DNA of 64,000 bases from Manihot esculenta (Eukaryota > Streptophyta > Magnoliopsida > Malpighiales > Euphorbiaceae). The position numbers were made by a program, and so were the translations under genes. The notes beneath the pieces are model-generated. The model searched no databases. It was not told where the DNA came from and worked only from the letters and a program-made list of their open reading frames with translations. Of the stretch, positions 35,401 through 47,859 are shown one piece after another (the first letter of the stretch is position 1; each line of letters starts with the position of its first letter). The stretch spans positions 5,413,248 to 5,477,247 of the forward strand of contig NC_035162.2 of the NCBI RefSeq assembly GCF_001659605.2, written 5' to 3'.

Positions 35401-38400
35401 CCTGAGACCAAAAAAATTGTCGAGCAGTGAAATTTTTACATGGATGACAAGAGCAGATAAATATACACATGCACATGCATAGATACAACAGACATCCAGT
35501 TGATTGAAGGTTTTATACCTCATGAAAGTTGCAAATAAATTGATTGCAAAAGTTTTAAGAAATTAAAGTTTGAGGCTGCCTCCTACAGTGATAACTGAAT
35601 GAAAACCCTTATTATCTCAAGACCTAACCAAACTGTCAGTGAAGGACATTTCCGGCATTTCATACTACTTTTGGCCCCTCCATAAATAAATTCAAGGTGA
35701 TGGTATAATGCTATAACCAAATTACCTAAAGCCTCAAGTGCCACTCACAAAAAATCCAAGTTTCAAACTTTTCTAGTTGCGTGCATTTATATCACCTTTT
35801 GTCCAATTGAATCAACATAATGAGCCCATAAATGGTTTGTCTTCAGCTGAATGAGAATTTTACAACAAACAACAAATAACAGAAAATACAATAGGAAAGC
35901 ACATATACATTTTAGAAGACAGGACCTTCTCCTTTTTATTTAAGAAAATATTTTCATATACAAATGGAAAGTAGAACTGTAAGACAAAGAGAAAGAGAGA
36001 GAGAGAGAGAGAGAATAACATGATTCTTACATACTTCTTCATAGAATGTCATAGCAGTAAGCCGATATCCTGCTAATAGTAAATATTCCTTTACAGCACA
36101 ATTAAGATCTCTACGCTCACTATCCTTCAAAGGACCCAAGTCATAGAAGGAAGCATCCTTCTTGTTCCGTAGAATATCAGGTCTGGTGTTCTCAGAAACA
36201 TCTGACTTTGACTCTGGAAATGCATCCAAGAAAGAAATATGTACATATATGTGAAATGGAAAAGAACATAGACTGTCCAAGGAAATTAACACAATTATGA
36301 TTATTTACAGGAAGTTCCAACAGTTGTTGCCAATTGCATTGCAAGTCAGTAATTGCAGATAATAAATTTGAAACAAAATGGAGAAGGGATTGAAAGCACA
36401 GATCTAACATCCCACATGCAGATAGGTTTGGAGTCCTAAATTAAATAACGTCTGTCCAGATATGTGTTAGAGCATCAAACTCAGAAGCCCAAGCCATTTG
36501 GTTGACTACTTATGTCATGAATGCCTCATAGGGTAACCGCTGGTCAATTGTTGACTAATTTGGGCATGATGTCCATTCCCTCAAACACAAAGAAAGGAAG
36601 AGTAAATCTTCCCTGGTTACAATATCTAACGGACTCAGAAGAGTTCACATATCCAATTCTGGCAGCCAATCTTTACCATTTACAGATCACATCCATTTGA
36701 GACTTGAGAGCTATAAATAATTCTCTCTTTCAAAACCCATTTAATTTTTAATAGCGAAGACAAAAAAATTAAAGTAATCATACTAAGATCTGGGGAATAA
36801 AAAAGAAGCATTCATTGTAACTTTGAGAGAAATGAAATTTTACCACTCAATTCCACCAGTGGCAAATGTTTTTTCTTCTCCAATTCAGTTTTCAACTTTG
36901 AAATGTCCTCTTGTGCCAAACGAAGCTCATATTCACTAAGTGCTAATTTTTCTTCTATTGCTTCTTTCTCTTCTAGTAAATTCTGAGGGTCCGCAACTGC
37001 TTTTCAAGAATAAAAGGGGCAGAAAAAGAGCATTGCTTACATTCTGTATTCAAAATACAGCATAAAAATGCAGTTCCAGATCAATAGTGACTCAAGCAGT
37101 CAAGCCTATCTGAATGTATGCATATATGCATTTATTTATGCAAATATGCGAAAGTGCAACAAGCTTTTGCCATCAACTTCTAATTAACTAGTCAACAGAA
37201 AACCAAGAAGAATGAAGGAGAAGATCATGAGAAAGAAGAAATAATGATTATAAGTTAAACTACAAAAATCAAGAGAAACCAATGATTTGAGCGTGAAGCT
37301 CTGATTGTATATCAGTTGCCGTACATCTTTAGCTATATATCAAGAAAATGACCATGTGCATGTTTTATAGCAAGATTCCAATGCAGCGTTACTAAACAGA
37401 AGGAAGTTTCACCATTTAAAAAATTATAATAAGTCATAAACACAAATGGATTACGATTTCTAATTGGCATCTCAGCTTATACTGTTCTGCTAGGTCATAT
37501 TGTAAGACTGCTATGCACTCTTGTTTGCTGACCCCATCTCACTAGCAAAACCTACCTAACTGTTTCAGTGTAGGCTGCCAGTATAGCATGCTCCAATTTT
37601 TCAGCATCATTATTAAAAGTATGCTGAAATTCTATCTAACTTTTCAGCATCTTAAGGTGCATTTCTTCAAAAACATCAATATGTCCTAAACCCTTCCATC
37701 AAATGTCAATTTTTTGTTTGAACCAAAAAATTCAAATCTATATGAAAGAAAGAATCTTCCTGTATCTCTTTTTGCAAATCACACTTTTTCAAGCAATTTA
37801 ACTTGCACTACATACACTTCATCGCTCTTCCTACAATTAATTATCACTTCTTCTAGATCAAACTATTCTATACAGTACAGAACTATGGGTTCTTCGTTAT
37901 CTATAGAGATTGCTTCATTGCCCATAAGCTACTGTAGACATATGCTATCCTGTGGCTTATGCCAGGTATAACTTAAAACCGAATTTAATGGGATACATGT
38001 AAACTGCCATTAAATAATTTCTCGAAGGTATGAAATTACATGCTCCATGAAGCTAAGAAAGCAACTATGGATGAAAGTACTCCACCATGTATCCTGTGTT
38101 GTCTCAGCATTCTTAGCCTTTTGCCTAACCTTTCCAAAGAACAAATAGTGTATAACTAAACAAAATTATGACACTTTATTTTTCCAAAAACCATCTGAAC
38201 AACATTATTAAGTTATGTTTAATAGCATCAACGTCCGAGCAGCAAAAACTATCCTCGACAACCTTTCAACTCAATTCTAACAATAAAATATTGTTAAGCT
38301 TAAAAAAATTAAGATTAACTTTTTTGCTTCCACATATAAAAGTTGTCAATTATAAACTCGAAAGTCTGCTCTCAGTAGTCTCTTGCCATTGACAGGAGTT

Positions 38401-38900
38401 TAGGCTTTAGTAAATAAATTATAAATTGCTTAAAAAAAAAAAAAGAAAATCAAAAGCTTTTTAAATCCAACGAAAATATGCAATCCAGCGCATTTGTTTA
38501 GTATTCCATTCCAACACTTCACGAGTATTACTTCAACTGAATTCCAGATCACACAGAAACGCCACAATCCGCATTCAAATGCATTCAATGACCAAAGCAA
38601 CATTGCTATATCAGAGCTAAACAAGCAAAACCAAGGCAGAGCATACACGCATACGAGTGCACGAGTAATACAAAAACTGAAAGAATCGAAAGAAGGAAAA
38701 CCTCGAAGAGAATTGAAGCGAGAGATCTGATCAGGAGGGAAATGAGAAGGATCAGAGAAGAACTCCTTGAGGCGAATGGCGTGGAAGTCTCTGCCATCGT
38801 CAAGGAGCTCATGAAGCAATTCAAATGCCGTCAACAGGTAGTTCTCTTGTAGCAAGAAATTGACAACGCAATTGCACAGAGACGATCTCTCCACATCCAT
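29482..38900 (-). CDS. LisH and HEAT-repeat protein, RELCH-like (homologue of Arabidopsis At5g16210 type)
   Basis: My 20-exon model is 38900-38702, 36996-36844, 36213-36035, 35401-35294, 34343-34173, 34077-33529, 33270-33196, 33116-32988, 32878-32804, 32692-32483, 32228-32076, 31987-31773, 31640-31523, 31425-31293, 31222-31021, 30937-30832, 30722-30582, 30495-30372, 30226-30110 and 29864-29482. Phases agree throughout, giving 1179 residues. A LisH motif is near residues 8-40 and a second in exon 3. Exons 2, 5 and 6 encode coiled coil, and HEAT-type helices follow to the C-terminus (RRIMRGGFTDMLRGK). The animal relative RELCH acts in Rab11-linked cholesterol transport from recycling endosomes; a trafficking role in plants is inference. 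The ATG at 38900 (MDVERSS) is preferred over one five codons upstream. All introns are GT-AG except the one at 30227-30371. Confidence 0.9.
30227..30371 (-). other. Candidate U12-type (AT-start) intron
   Basis: The intron begins ATATCCTAAG, close to the U12 donor consensus [A/G]TATCCTT. It contains TTCCTTAAC (30244-30236), which is exactly the U12 branch-point consensus, about ten bases from the predicted 3' end. This junction keeps phase and gives the residues DYLLSKIFQF expected in the family. The intron would end in AA at 30227; the alternative end at an AG (30231-30230) would insert one residue. No GT donor in this stretch gives a correct phase. Confidence 0.75.
35993..36014 (+). repeat. 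(GA)n microsatellite in intron 3
   Basis: About ten GA units lie 20 bases downstream of the exon 3 donor of the minus-strand gene, reading (TC)n in the sense strand. Confidence 0.85.
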
Positions 38901-41239
38901 TTTTATCAGTTTCACTCTCTAATTAATATCTTCTCATCTCTCCGCGTACTAACTTACTTCACTTCAGCTTCTTTCTTGCTCTCCTTGCTGGATTTGGATC
39001 TGTAGTTATTTTTTGAGCTTATGATTTCCTTTTATACGGAACTGTAATCAGACGCTTCCCGGTAGTCTCCGGGTTCGTCAAAACTCGGATCTTTAAAAGC
39101 TCGAGTCTTGTAGTTGGCTGATCGAACGGATGATCTTAGATTACAGAGTAAGAGGGTGGGGCCTATTTGAATTATTATATACTGTGGTGTACTCAGAGAA
39201 GTTTGTTTCCACCGTCACAAAAGTCAACGGTAAGTTCTTCGATATTTTCCCCAAACGGAATTCTTATTCGGTTTACCCATAAATCGCATGCCTTTGTTTT
39301 CTTTTATTTTCTTTTCTTTTTCTTCATTTCATTTCAAAGATAATTTATAATCAAATCCCTGAATTTTATTAAAATTTGTAAATTAATTTTTATTTTATAT
39401 TTGAGTAGCAATTAATTTTTAGTGTACTTCAGAGATATTTTTGACACACAATTGCGTCCACTTATTCACAGAGCCATCCAAGTTAGCCATGTTTACCTAA
39501 ATGGTGACCTGGAGCCAAGATTATCTAATTTTAGATAAGTGAGGAAGACGGTGGCTCCAACCTTCGAAGCGCAATTTTATCATTAAATTTTTTAATTTGC
39601 ATTCAAATAAATAATAAAAAATTATTATTTAATTTTTATAATATGATAAATTTTACTAATTAATTTTTTTATTTTAAAAAATATATTAAAATTAATATTT
39701 TAATAAATTTATTTATTTATTTATTTTAATAGTTAAATATTTTACTGTTTATTTTTTATAATTTTAAAAAATTTATTAGTTAATTTTATATTTTAAAAAA
39801 TTTATTAATTAATTTTTTATATTAAAAATATTTTATAATATATAAACTTTAAAATTAATTTAATAATTTTTTAAAATGTTATAAATATTAAATTTTAAAT
39901 TTTGTCATATAATGAAAAATTAAATAATTAATTTTCCAATAAAATACGTGGCGTAGAGGCATGAATGGCGTAGAAACAAATACGTGGGAAATTCAGTGCC
40001 TTTGATATGTGCGACAGGCTTATGTGGTTGATTGGCTTTCAGAACATGAAAAATGCCATCCTTGTCCTTTGTGTGCCGTGACATTTACTTTTATCTTTTT
40101 CTTTCCTTACAATATGTTGTCCCACTCCTTTGCCCTTTTTCTCTGCAAACTTTTTTTTTTCTTTTTTCAATTTCAATATTTTCGTCAGGTTAATTCTATT
40201 GTCTATTTTTCCATTGGAATTGTCATTACACTAATTTTTCATTTTTTATTAATTAACAGCCCAAATTCGACAGTCAGATAACACCAATCATATGTTTGTC
40301 AAAATTTGATACATTTTTTTTAATGTTTTTTCATTTTATATAAATTTAATTTCACGTGAAAATAAATATAATAATCTCTAAATTAATCATTTATATAAAA
40401 TTAATTAAAATATATAATAATTACAAATTCAAATTTAAATATTTAATTTAACTATTAACAAATTAATTTCTGTATAAGATACGATGCAATTATGTCAGCA
40501 TGCCTACACCCATTCATTATCATTTGACATCCAACATTATTGATGACAAATACCCGATCTAATTTTTATTATGTTATTTATTTTTCTTTTGCAAACAAAT
40601 AAAATGTAAATGTTATAAAGTTATAAATTTTATGAAAAATTAACTAGTTAGTTTTTTTATTTTTTAAAACATAATTAAAATGTTTGTGTTTTGTAAGATT
40701 AAACAGTTTAATTGTTATATTAAAAATATTAATTAACTTATTAAAAAATTAACGATTAATGCTTTTCCTACAAAAAAATTGCATAATATATACCGAATTG
40801 CTAAAAAAAGGAAGCCTTATGCTTGCACAAGTGCCATGCCGATAGTGTTTTTTTTTTTTTTCAAATTGTTTTCTTAAAAATTAATGATTTTATCAGTATT
40901 ATTTTCTTGAAAATTAAAAAACAACAATCACAAATTTTGGAAAATATAATAATATCATTTAATTGGTTGGGCAGGGAATGATAAACAGGGAATGATAAAC
41001 AGGGACGCAGCGATTCCTCCAATATTGTCCAATCATTATTCATCAGAATTCGCTCGATACTCTTTCTCTGCCGTTTTATCTCTTTATACCATTTTCTTGG
41101 GCATAGCTTACCCAGCTAACCATGCCTCTCTTGCACACTATATTTTAAGCACTCAAATCTTCAGCTTATACAAGTGGATCAGACTTCTAAAAAATTCCAA
41201 GAACAGCACGTAGATATACCGTACGCTCAGAATTTTCAG
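38901..41239. promoter_or_regulatory. Divergent intergenic region between RELCH-like and WEB genes
   Basis: About 2.5 kb separates the two start codons. Both promoters must lie here. Two ACGTGG cores (39946-39951 and 39982-39987) resemble ABRE/G-box-type bZIP sites and are 36 bases apart. The middle part (39590-39910 and 40300-40760) is AT-rich without genes. TATA positions are not clear enough to assign. Confidence 0.45.
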
Positions 41240-41436
41240 GTAAGCCCTTCATGGAATAACCTGTGAATGATTCCCCCCCCCCCCCCTTTCTTCGGTGTTG
41301 CTTGCATTTTGATGGCATTACTCTGTTTTAGTGACAAAGACAAATACCAGATTCTGATGTTTAGATGCTGTTATTTATTCTTAATATTGGTAGAATTTGT
41401 GTAATTAAGTTACCTTTCCCGCAAAAAATTATGCAG
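41240..41436 (+). other. Probable 5'UTR intron of the WEB-family gene
   Basis: A strong donor TTTTCAG|GTAAGC (GT at 41240-41241) is followed by an acceptor ATTATGCAG (AG at 41435-41436), eight bases before the start codon. A C14 run lies at 41273-41286. No coding change results. Confidence 0.55.
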
Positions 41437-41443
41437 TTGAGAA

Positions 41444-43512
41444 ATGGATAGAAGAGCGCTTGACGATAGAAGAAGAATTGGAACTGTGAAGGCAGCCGTT
41501 AGTCTATATGGTGAAAGAATTCTTGAAGGTAGTTCTTCATCTTCTTCACTGAAAAAACCACAGATGGATTTGCATGAGGTATGATACTACTCAATAATCA
41601 GAACTGCTTGACCCTTTTTCTTTGTTAATTATGTTCAACATAATTCAGTTTGGAGTTTCTCGGTAACCTTGTGGTTTTGAATTGGTTTTAGAACTCCTCT
41701 TCAACCGCCAGAGAGTTGCACATGGCAAAGAGAGACGTGGTTAGATATAAAGAGAGTAGAAGGGCTGCGCAGTCGGTGAAAACCAGAGCAGAATCGGAGC
41801 TCTCAAATGCTAGAAAGACGGTGAAAGACCTTGCTTTCCAAATCGAGGAATCGACCTCCAAGTCAAAGACAAGGATGAGAGATATGGAAACGTTGAAGAA
41901 GTCAAGTAAGCGCGAAGATAAGGCTTTGAAGGATAGGAGTTTCGAGAGTCATCGATATGCAGAAATGATGAGAGAATTGGAACGTGTGAAGAAAGAATTG
42001 AGTAAACTTAAGCTGGATATGAATTCGGTCTTGGAAGAGAAGAAGCGAGCCGAGAAGGAAATTGAAGGCTCAAGCTCTAAATTAATGTCTGATCTGGACT
42101 CTGCAGAAGCACTCAGGAAGGAGATTGAGCAGGTAAATGAGGAGCAAGTGCTGGTTGAGTTGGCCCGAATTGAGGCATTGAAGGAGTTTGGGGAAATTGA
42201 GGCTCAAAGAGAGAAGGAAGCCAATGAATTCTCGCTTGAAAAGGAGAAAACTAGAAATAGAATGAAGCATGTTGTTGAGGAGATTGATAGCTCCAAAGAA
42301 CTTGAATCCAAATTGGCTGTCACGTTATCAGATGTGAATGTGCTGCAGAATGAACTAAAGCTTGTTAAAGAAATAGAAAAGAAGGTACTGAGAAATGACA
42401 GCTTGAAGCATTCCGGGGGTAGTTCTCAAAAATCTGAAGAATTGGAGGATTCGCCTTCACTGAGGTCAGTCACAGACGAGTTAGAGGCGGCAAAGCAAGA
42501 ATTGGCTTCAATTAAAGAAGAGAGTTTTCAGTTCATGTCCTCAATGGATATCATAAGGAATGAGCTCAAGCATGTCAAGGAAGAAACATCCATGTTGAAG
42601 AAAACAGAAGAGAAGGCAGATTTAACGGTTCAAAATCTCAACTCAAAGCTTCTCAGAGCGAAATCTAAACTGGAAGCTGTTTCTGCAGCTGAGGAAAAGG
42701 CTAAATCAATCGTGTCCAATCTTTCTCTCACTCTTGAACAGTTGAAGGCAGAAGCCGAGGCCGCAAAGAAAGAAAAGGAGCTTGTTAGCACAGAAACTTC
42801 TAATATCAAGGCTGAAATTCAGAAAACTGAGTCTGAGATAGGCAAAACTAAAGAAAGATTGCAGGCTGCAATGCAAGAACTTGAGGCAGCAAAAGCATCG
42901 GAAGCTTTAGCTCTTGACAATCTGCAAAATCTTATTGAGAATACCATGAGAGCCAGAGCTTCTGCTTGTCAACAAAGTTCCTCAATTACCATCTCAAAAT
43001 TCGAGTACGAGTACTTAACTGGACGAGCAGTCAGAGCCGACGAAATTGCAGATAAAAAGGTAGCAGCAGCTCAAGCATGGGTGGAAGCATTAAAAGCCAA
43101 TGAGAAGGAGATATTGATGAAAATTGAAATAGCTCATGAAGAAATCCGAGAGACTAGGGTGGAAGAAGAGCAGCAGGTATATAGAACTGAGAGGTCACTT
43201 TCTGCAAAGAGAGCAGTAGAAGGGGAAATCAGAAACTGGAGACACAAGCGTGAGAAAATTCCACAAGCTGAGTACCGGGAACGACCATTGCAAAGAAAAT
43301 CCATGAAAAATAATGTCAATTTAACACCAAGAAAGTCCATGAAAGGTAATGCTAATTGGACTCCATCCAAACGTGGCAAGGTTCGAAATTCTGCTTCTCC
43401 AGGAGTTGGAATGACTCCTGGATCAACTTCTTTCATTATCAGGAAGAAGAAAAAGGTGATGCCTAATTTAGCCAAGTTTTTTAGTGGCAAGAATGCCGGC
43501 AAGCATCCTTGA
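41444..43512 (+). CDS. WEB-family (DUF827) long coiled-coil protein
   Basis: Exon 1 is 41444-41578, followed by a GT-AG intron 41579-41691, and exon 2 is 41692-43512; together they encode 651 residues. The N-terminus MDRRALDDRRRIGTVKAAVS and the following LYGERI are the conserved WEB start, which is why the ATG at 41444 is chosen over a Met at 41716. Residues about 60-520 are heptad-rich Lys/Glu coiled coil, and a basic Ser/Lys-rich tail follows (KKKKVMPNLAKFFSGK). Family members such as WEB1 and PMI2 act in the cytosol in light-driven chloroplast movement by maintaining actin filaments; other members have unknown roles, so the function here is inferred only at family level. The gene is complete. 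Confidence 0.92.
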
Positions 43513-44582
43513 GAGTTTGTCTGTGCAATAATTAAGCTCCTTGGCATTGCGATTCAGTTCAGAAAAAAATTGCTGCATTCAGTGAGTATTGGAAACTAAC
43601 AATTTGCTTTAATATGTTTCCGTAAATTGGTGTTTGTCTTCCAGGTTTCATCAGTTACGCTAGTACCTCCAGGTCGACGGTGGTAAACTGCAAGTTGTAG
43701 ATGAGTCTTTTTCTCAATTTTAAGCATTAGATAGAAATACAAAGAAAGAGAAAGGGGTCACCCTGAGAAGGTTGTGAGATTATAAATCTCTCGGGTTCCC
43801 AGTGCAACCAGAAGATGCATAAAAGAGCGCTGTATTAATGGCCTAATTGTTGAGTACCTGTTTCATTGTTAAAAGATTTATTTCTTATCTTTCCCGTCTT
43901 CAAGAATTTCAATATACCAAAAAGAACATAAAAAGAAATCCTGACAACGGCTTAGAGAGTTAGTAACCAATGACGTTTAAAAATAATATTCGAAATGTCT
44001 CCAATTCTATTAGTATTAAAAGTTTTATAAACATGGTTGATTGGGTATGGATGGAAGTTTCGCAATCCATACAACAGTCATAAAGAAGCTGTCACCCTGA
44101 AACAACCGCCTCGCAACAAGAAAAGATTCTTCCCATGAAGACATTTTCGATGACCAGTGTTGAATTTTCAGAACAAATCATGAAATATGTTTAATTTATT
44201 CAATACTTGTACCATTAAGGTAGAATCTACACTCGTAATGACAACTAAGCAGACAGATACAAGACGAGGTATAATGGGATCCATTAACAAGAAAAATCAG
44301 GAGAACAAAGCACTCTTTCATCTTTCTTTTATCGATGTCAATTTTGAGCTGCTGTTTGTATGCAGAATTTATCCAACCAAATATAACTGGGAAACCACAT
44401 CCAGTTGGACAAACTAGATTACTGGGCCAATAGTAAAAGCATCACAGTCTAGGTTTTGTTATTAATTCTAAAAATCGAATTAATCGTATAGTTTAGCTGT
44501 TTTGCACTTGGTTTAATCATGTGCATAAATTTTGAATTGAAGATTACTTATTATTGAGCGGAATATTTATGAAAATTTTTTC
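43513..44582. other. 3' flank of WEB gene and spacer
   Basis: The proximal bases are probably 3' untranslated. The frame at 44187-44417 has no recognisable family. No RNA gene was seen. Confidence 0.5.
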
Positions 44583-44910
44583 TGTCAGAATATTTAGTGA
44601 TAGAAAGAAAGAAGTATTCGTTATAATGTCGATTGCACACTCCGTGTCTAGTGCAGGCGAGGCGAGGGTTTTCTTGAGATTATAGAAAGAAAACTGTTTT
44701 TATTTTCTTACCTCTTGTGTAGTAAGTTACAGAGTTTATATTGTACATGATATGAACAATTAGACCTTTGATTGAGCCCTCAATTATGTCCTAGAATCGT
44801 GCTATGCTAAATATGGTAAGATTTGATCACTGACTGATTTACAATCATGACAGAGGATTCTTTCCAACAACTGATTGATTTACAATCATGGCAGAGGATT
44901 CTTTCCAACA
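44583..44910 (-). mobile_element. 3' LTR of a Copia element (about 328 bp)
   Basis: It begins TGTCAGAATATT and ends CTTTCCAACA on the plus strand, next to a purine tract at 44911-44922 (minus strand CTTGAGGGGGAG). It contains a roughly 40-bp direct duplication (44831-44869 and 44871-44909, sharing GATTTACAATCATG). The outer edge is an estimate. Confidence 0.65.
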
Positions 44911-45636
44911 CTCCCCCTCAAGTTGGTTCATGTGGATCTAGCATACCCAACTTGCCCAAAATCTCATGGAATATTCGTCCAGCTACTGCTTTGGTTAGGA
45001 TGTCCGCCCATTGATCCTCTGATCGAACAAACGGTAAAGATATCAAACCACTGTCCAACTTTTCTTTGATGAAATGTCGGTCTATTTCAACATGTTTTGT
45101 TCGATCATGCTGAACTGGATTTTCAGAAATGCTTATTGCCGCCTTGTTGTCACAACGGAGTTCAGCTGCATCCTTTGATGGAAATCCAAACTCAAACATC
45201 AACTTTCTGATCCATAGGAGTTCTGCCAGTCTTTTGCTATTCCCCTGAATTCTGCTTCAGCACTTGATAGTGCCACCACCTTCTGTTTCTTACTTTTCCA
45301 CGTTACCAAATTTCCTCCGACAAAGGTAAAGTATCCTGAAGTAGATCGTCTGTCAGAGAGATCTCCTGCCCAACTTGCGTCCGTATATCCACTGATACTG
45401 AAATGACCATTCTTTTTGAACAACATGCCCATCCCAGCTGTTCCTTTCAGATATCGAACGATTCTTAATGCTGCCTCCATATGGTCTTGTTTTGGATCAT
45501 GCATGAATTGACTTACCAAACTCATAGCATATGTCACGTCTAGTCTGGTGTGTGATAAATAAATCAGTTTTCCTACCAGTCTCTGGTACCTCCCCCTGTC
45601 TGTGGGTCCTTCTTTTGAGTCCTTGCTCAACTCGTG
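44911..45636 (-). pseudogene. Copia pol C-terminal fragment: RT end and RNase H
   Basis: The minus strand encodes GRYQRLVGKLIYLSHTRLDV, then YTDASWAGDLSDRRSTSGY, then LRCDNKAAISISENP and RTKHVEIDRHFIKEKL, in the order of the Copia RT end and RNase H. A frameshift near 45200 separates the two halves. The fragment stops at 45636 where the Gypsy LTR begins and resumes at 57886. The sequence resembles the Tork lineage, at low certainty. Confidence 0.85.
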
Positions 45637-47781
45637 TGTAACGACCCCAAAAAGGACCGTCACCGGCGCTAGGATTCAGGTCGGCTTAAGGCCGCCAGAA
45701 CCCGTAGCAAGCCTGCAATATTCTCTATGTACCTGTAAACCTCATACATGATCATACATTTTCAGTGAAAATAAAACTCTATTCTGAACCAAGGCTTAAC
45801 CTGTGCATGCACTATCTCTGTACTCTGTACTCATGTACTCTGAACTCTGTATCCCTGACTAGAGCTTGCTCTAGATGGGTTAATTCATACCTGTTAAGCC
45901 TGGTTTTCACATACAGGAAAACATATATACATATACAGATCATGTACAAAACATACATCACTAGGTCAAGCAACAACTATTACATCTTTTTCATATTACA
46001 TGTCCACTCTACGCTATTACATATTTCCTGTACTCTGCTGGACTGTCCCTGTACACTGTACACTGAACCTGCAAAACTGGGGTTAAGGGAGTGGGATGAG
46101 CTCTATCGCCCAGTGAGTAGAACAGTAAAACATCTCAGTAAAATATGATCTCATGGAATGCGCCATAACACAGACAAGCCACATCAAGAGTAAACCTGTC
46201 ACCACATAGTCCCAGTAACTCTGTGCCAGGGCGTAGAATCGAGCACCTGGTCTTCCTGTCATATATGTATATGTGTATATAACACCTGTGAACTTACCAT
46301 TGCCAGGGCGTAGTCAAAGGCTCCTGGACTTCACTATATACCTGCCAGGGCGTAGTCAAAGGCTCCTGGTCTTTGCTATACGTGCCAGGGCGTAGTCAAA
46401 GGCTCCTGGACTTCCTGTCTGAGACTATTGGATCATTCAGCATTCACTCACATCACCAAATAATAATGCAATGCAACATAGTCGTGAATACTAATGCACT
46501 CAACCTATGGCATAAACATGATGCATGAGATATGCTAAAAATAGGTTGTGGTTCAATTAAAAGTCATAAGTTGAGTTCCACTCACCTCTGGCTATCTGGA
46601 CTGACTAACTCTGCAGGTTTACCTCTGGAGCAGTACTCACTGCTGCTCTCTCTGGTTCCTCTGGTCTGTAACACATAAAGATTCAAATGAGGGACCAGAC
46701 TAACTTATCAATACCTCTATTACATTCCCCAAGAATCCCCTGAAACTCACTTAACTAGCCATGCAAAACATGCAAAAGAAAAGCTGGACAGAACACTTTC
46801 GGCGGCAGGTTCGGCGGCCGAATGTCCTTTCCAGCGACGAAACTCAAGCACCTTCGGCGGCACCTTCGGCGGCCGAATCCCCCAAACAGAGCCGAACATG
46901 CAAAACTTGCGGGGGCAAGCTGTGGCAGCCTAAGCTACCATGCAAGAGGTTCGGCGGCCGAATGAACCTTCGGCTGCCGAACCTGAGTTCATCCAGAACT
47001 CAGCCCGACGGCAAACCAAGCTCCTCCTTCTCTTCAACATCTCCAAACATGCATAATCAACTCCTCAACACTCATATACATATACGTATATGGTCACAGG
47101 GGTCCAAAACTAGCTAATAACCCCAAATAACAAATCAAACATAACACATAAACATAGAGACATGCATAAATCATCAAAAACTACCATGAATAACCTAAGC
47201 ATGCTTCTCCTTCCTTTCACTCTTCAGAAAATATATAAACAGGGTCTAAAACTGCCCTTACCTCTGGAAACAGGAAGATACACACACTGAACAAAGGAAA
47301 AACAGATCAACCTCTCTTCCACTTTCAAACTCTCAAAGCGTAACGTTTCTTTCTCTCAACTCTCACCACCTTTGCAAGCACCTCAAACTGCTGTAAGAAC
47401 AACCAAAAACATGTACAGAGGAGTCATAAGAGACGTGGTCATTCCATGGCAAGAATCTGAGGCCAACACTTGTCAAAACAAACATGACTCAGCTCACTAG
47501 CCAACTCATCGTCGGCTGCCCAATCACAGGCAAGACCATGCAACATTCGGAGGCCGAACTTCCCTTCGGAAGCCAAACACTTTCGGCGGCCGAACTTACT
47601 TTCGGCGGCCGAACTTGGCTCAACTGCCTTAGGTCATTTCAACTCAAAACTCACTTCCCTTAACCTTAAAACATCTCATAACCCTTAGACAACACCACTC
47701 CTACCCTTATATAGAATCCCAACACCCCGGATTCCACCAGACATTAGGAATTCCGGTGCTGGATTCTAGCCGGGTGTTACA
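45637..47781 (-). mobile_element. 3' LTR of the young Gypsy element
   Basis: It begins TGTAACGACCCC and ends CGGGTGTTACA on the plus strand. It includes a minisatellite (about 46296-46400) and palindrome clusters (about 46797-46982 and 47580-47616). The spurious small frames in it are repeat translations. Confidence 0.95.
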
Positions 47782-47796
47782 TTCTCCCCTCCTTAA
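47782..47796 (-). other. Polypurine tract of the young Gypsy element
   Basis: The minus strand reads TTAAGGAGGGGAGAA immediately before the LTR start. Confidence 0.85.
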
Positions 47797-47859
47797 GAAC
47801 ATTCGTCCTCGAATGTTCCTAAAACACACAAAAAACAAAACACAAGGAGGAAACGAACC

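Noticed and set aside
41716..41718. ATG at 41716 as WEB gene start
   Set aside because: An upstream exon at 41444-41578 encodes the conserved TVKAAVSLYGERI start and splices in phase.
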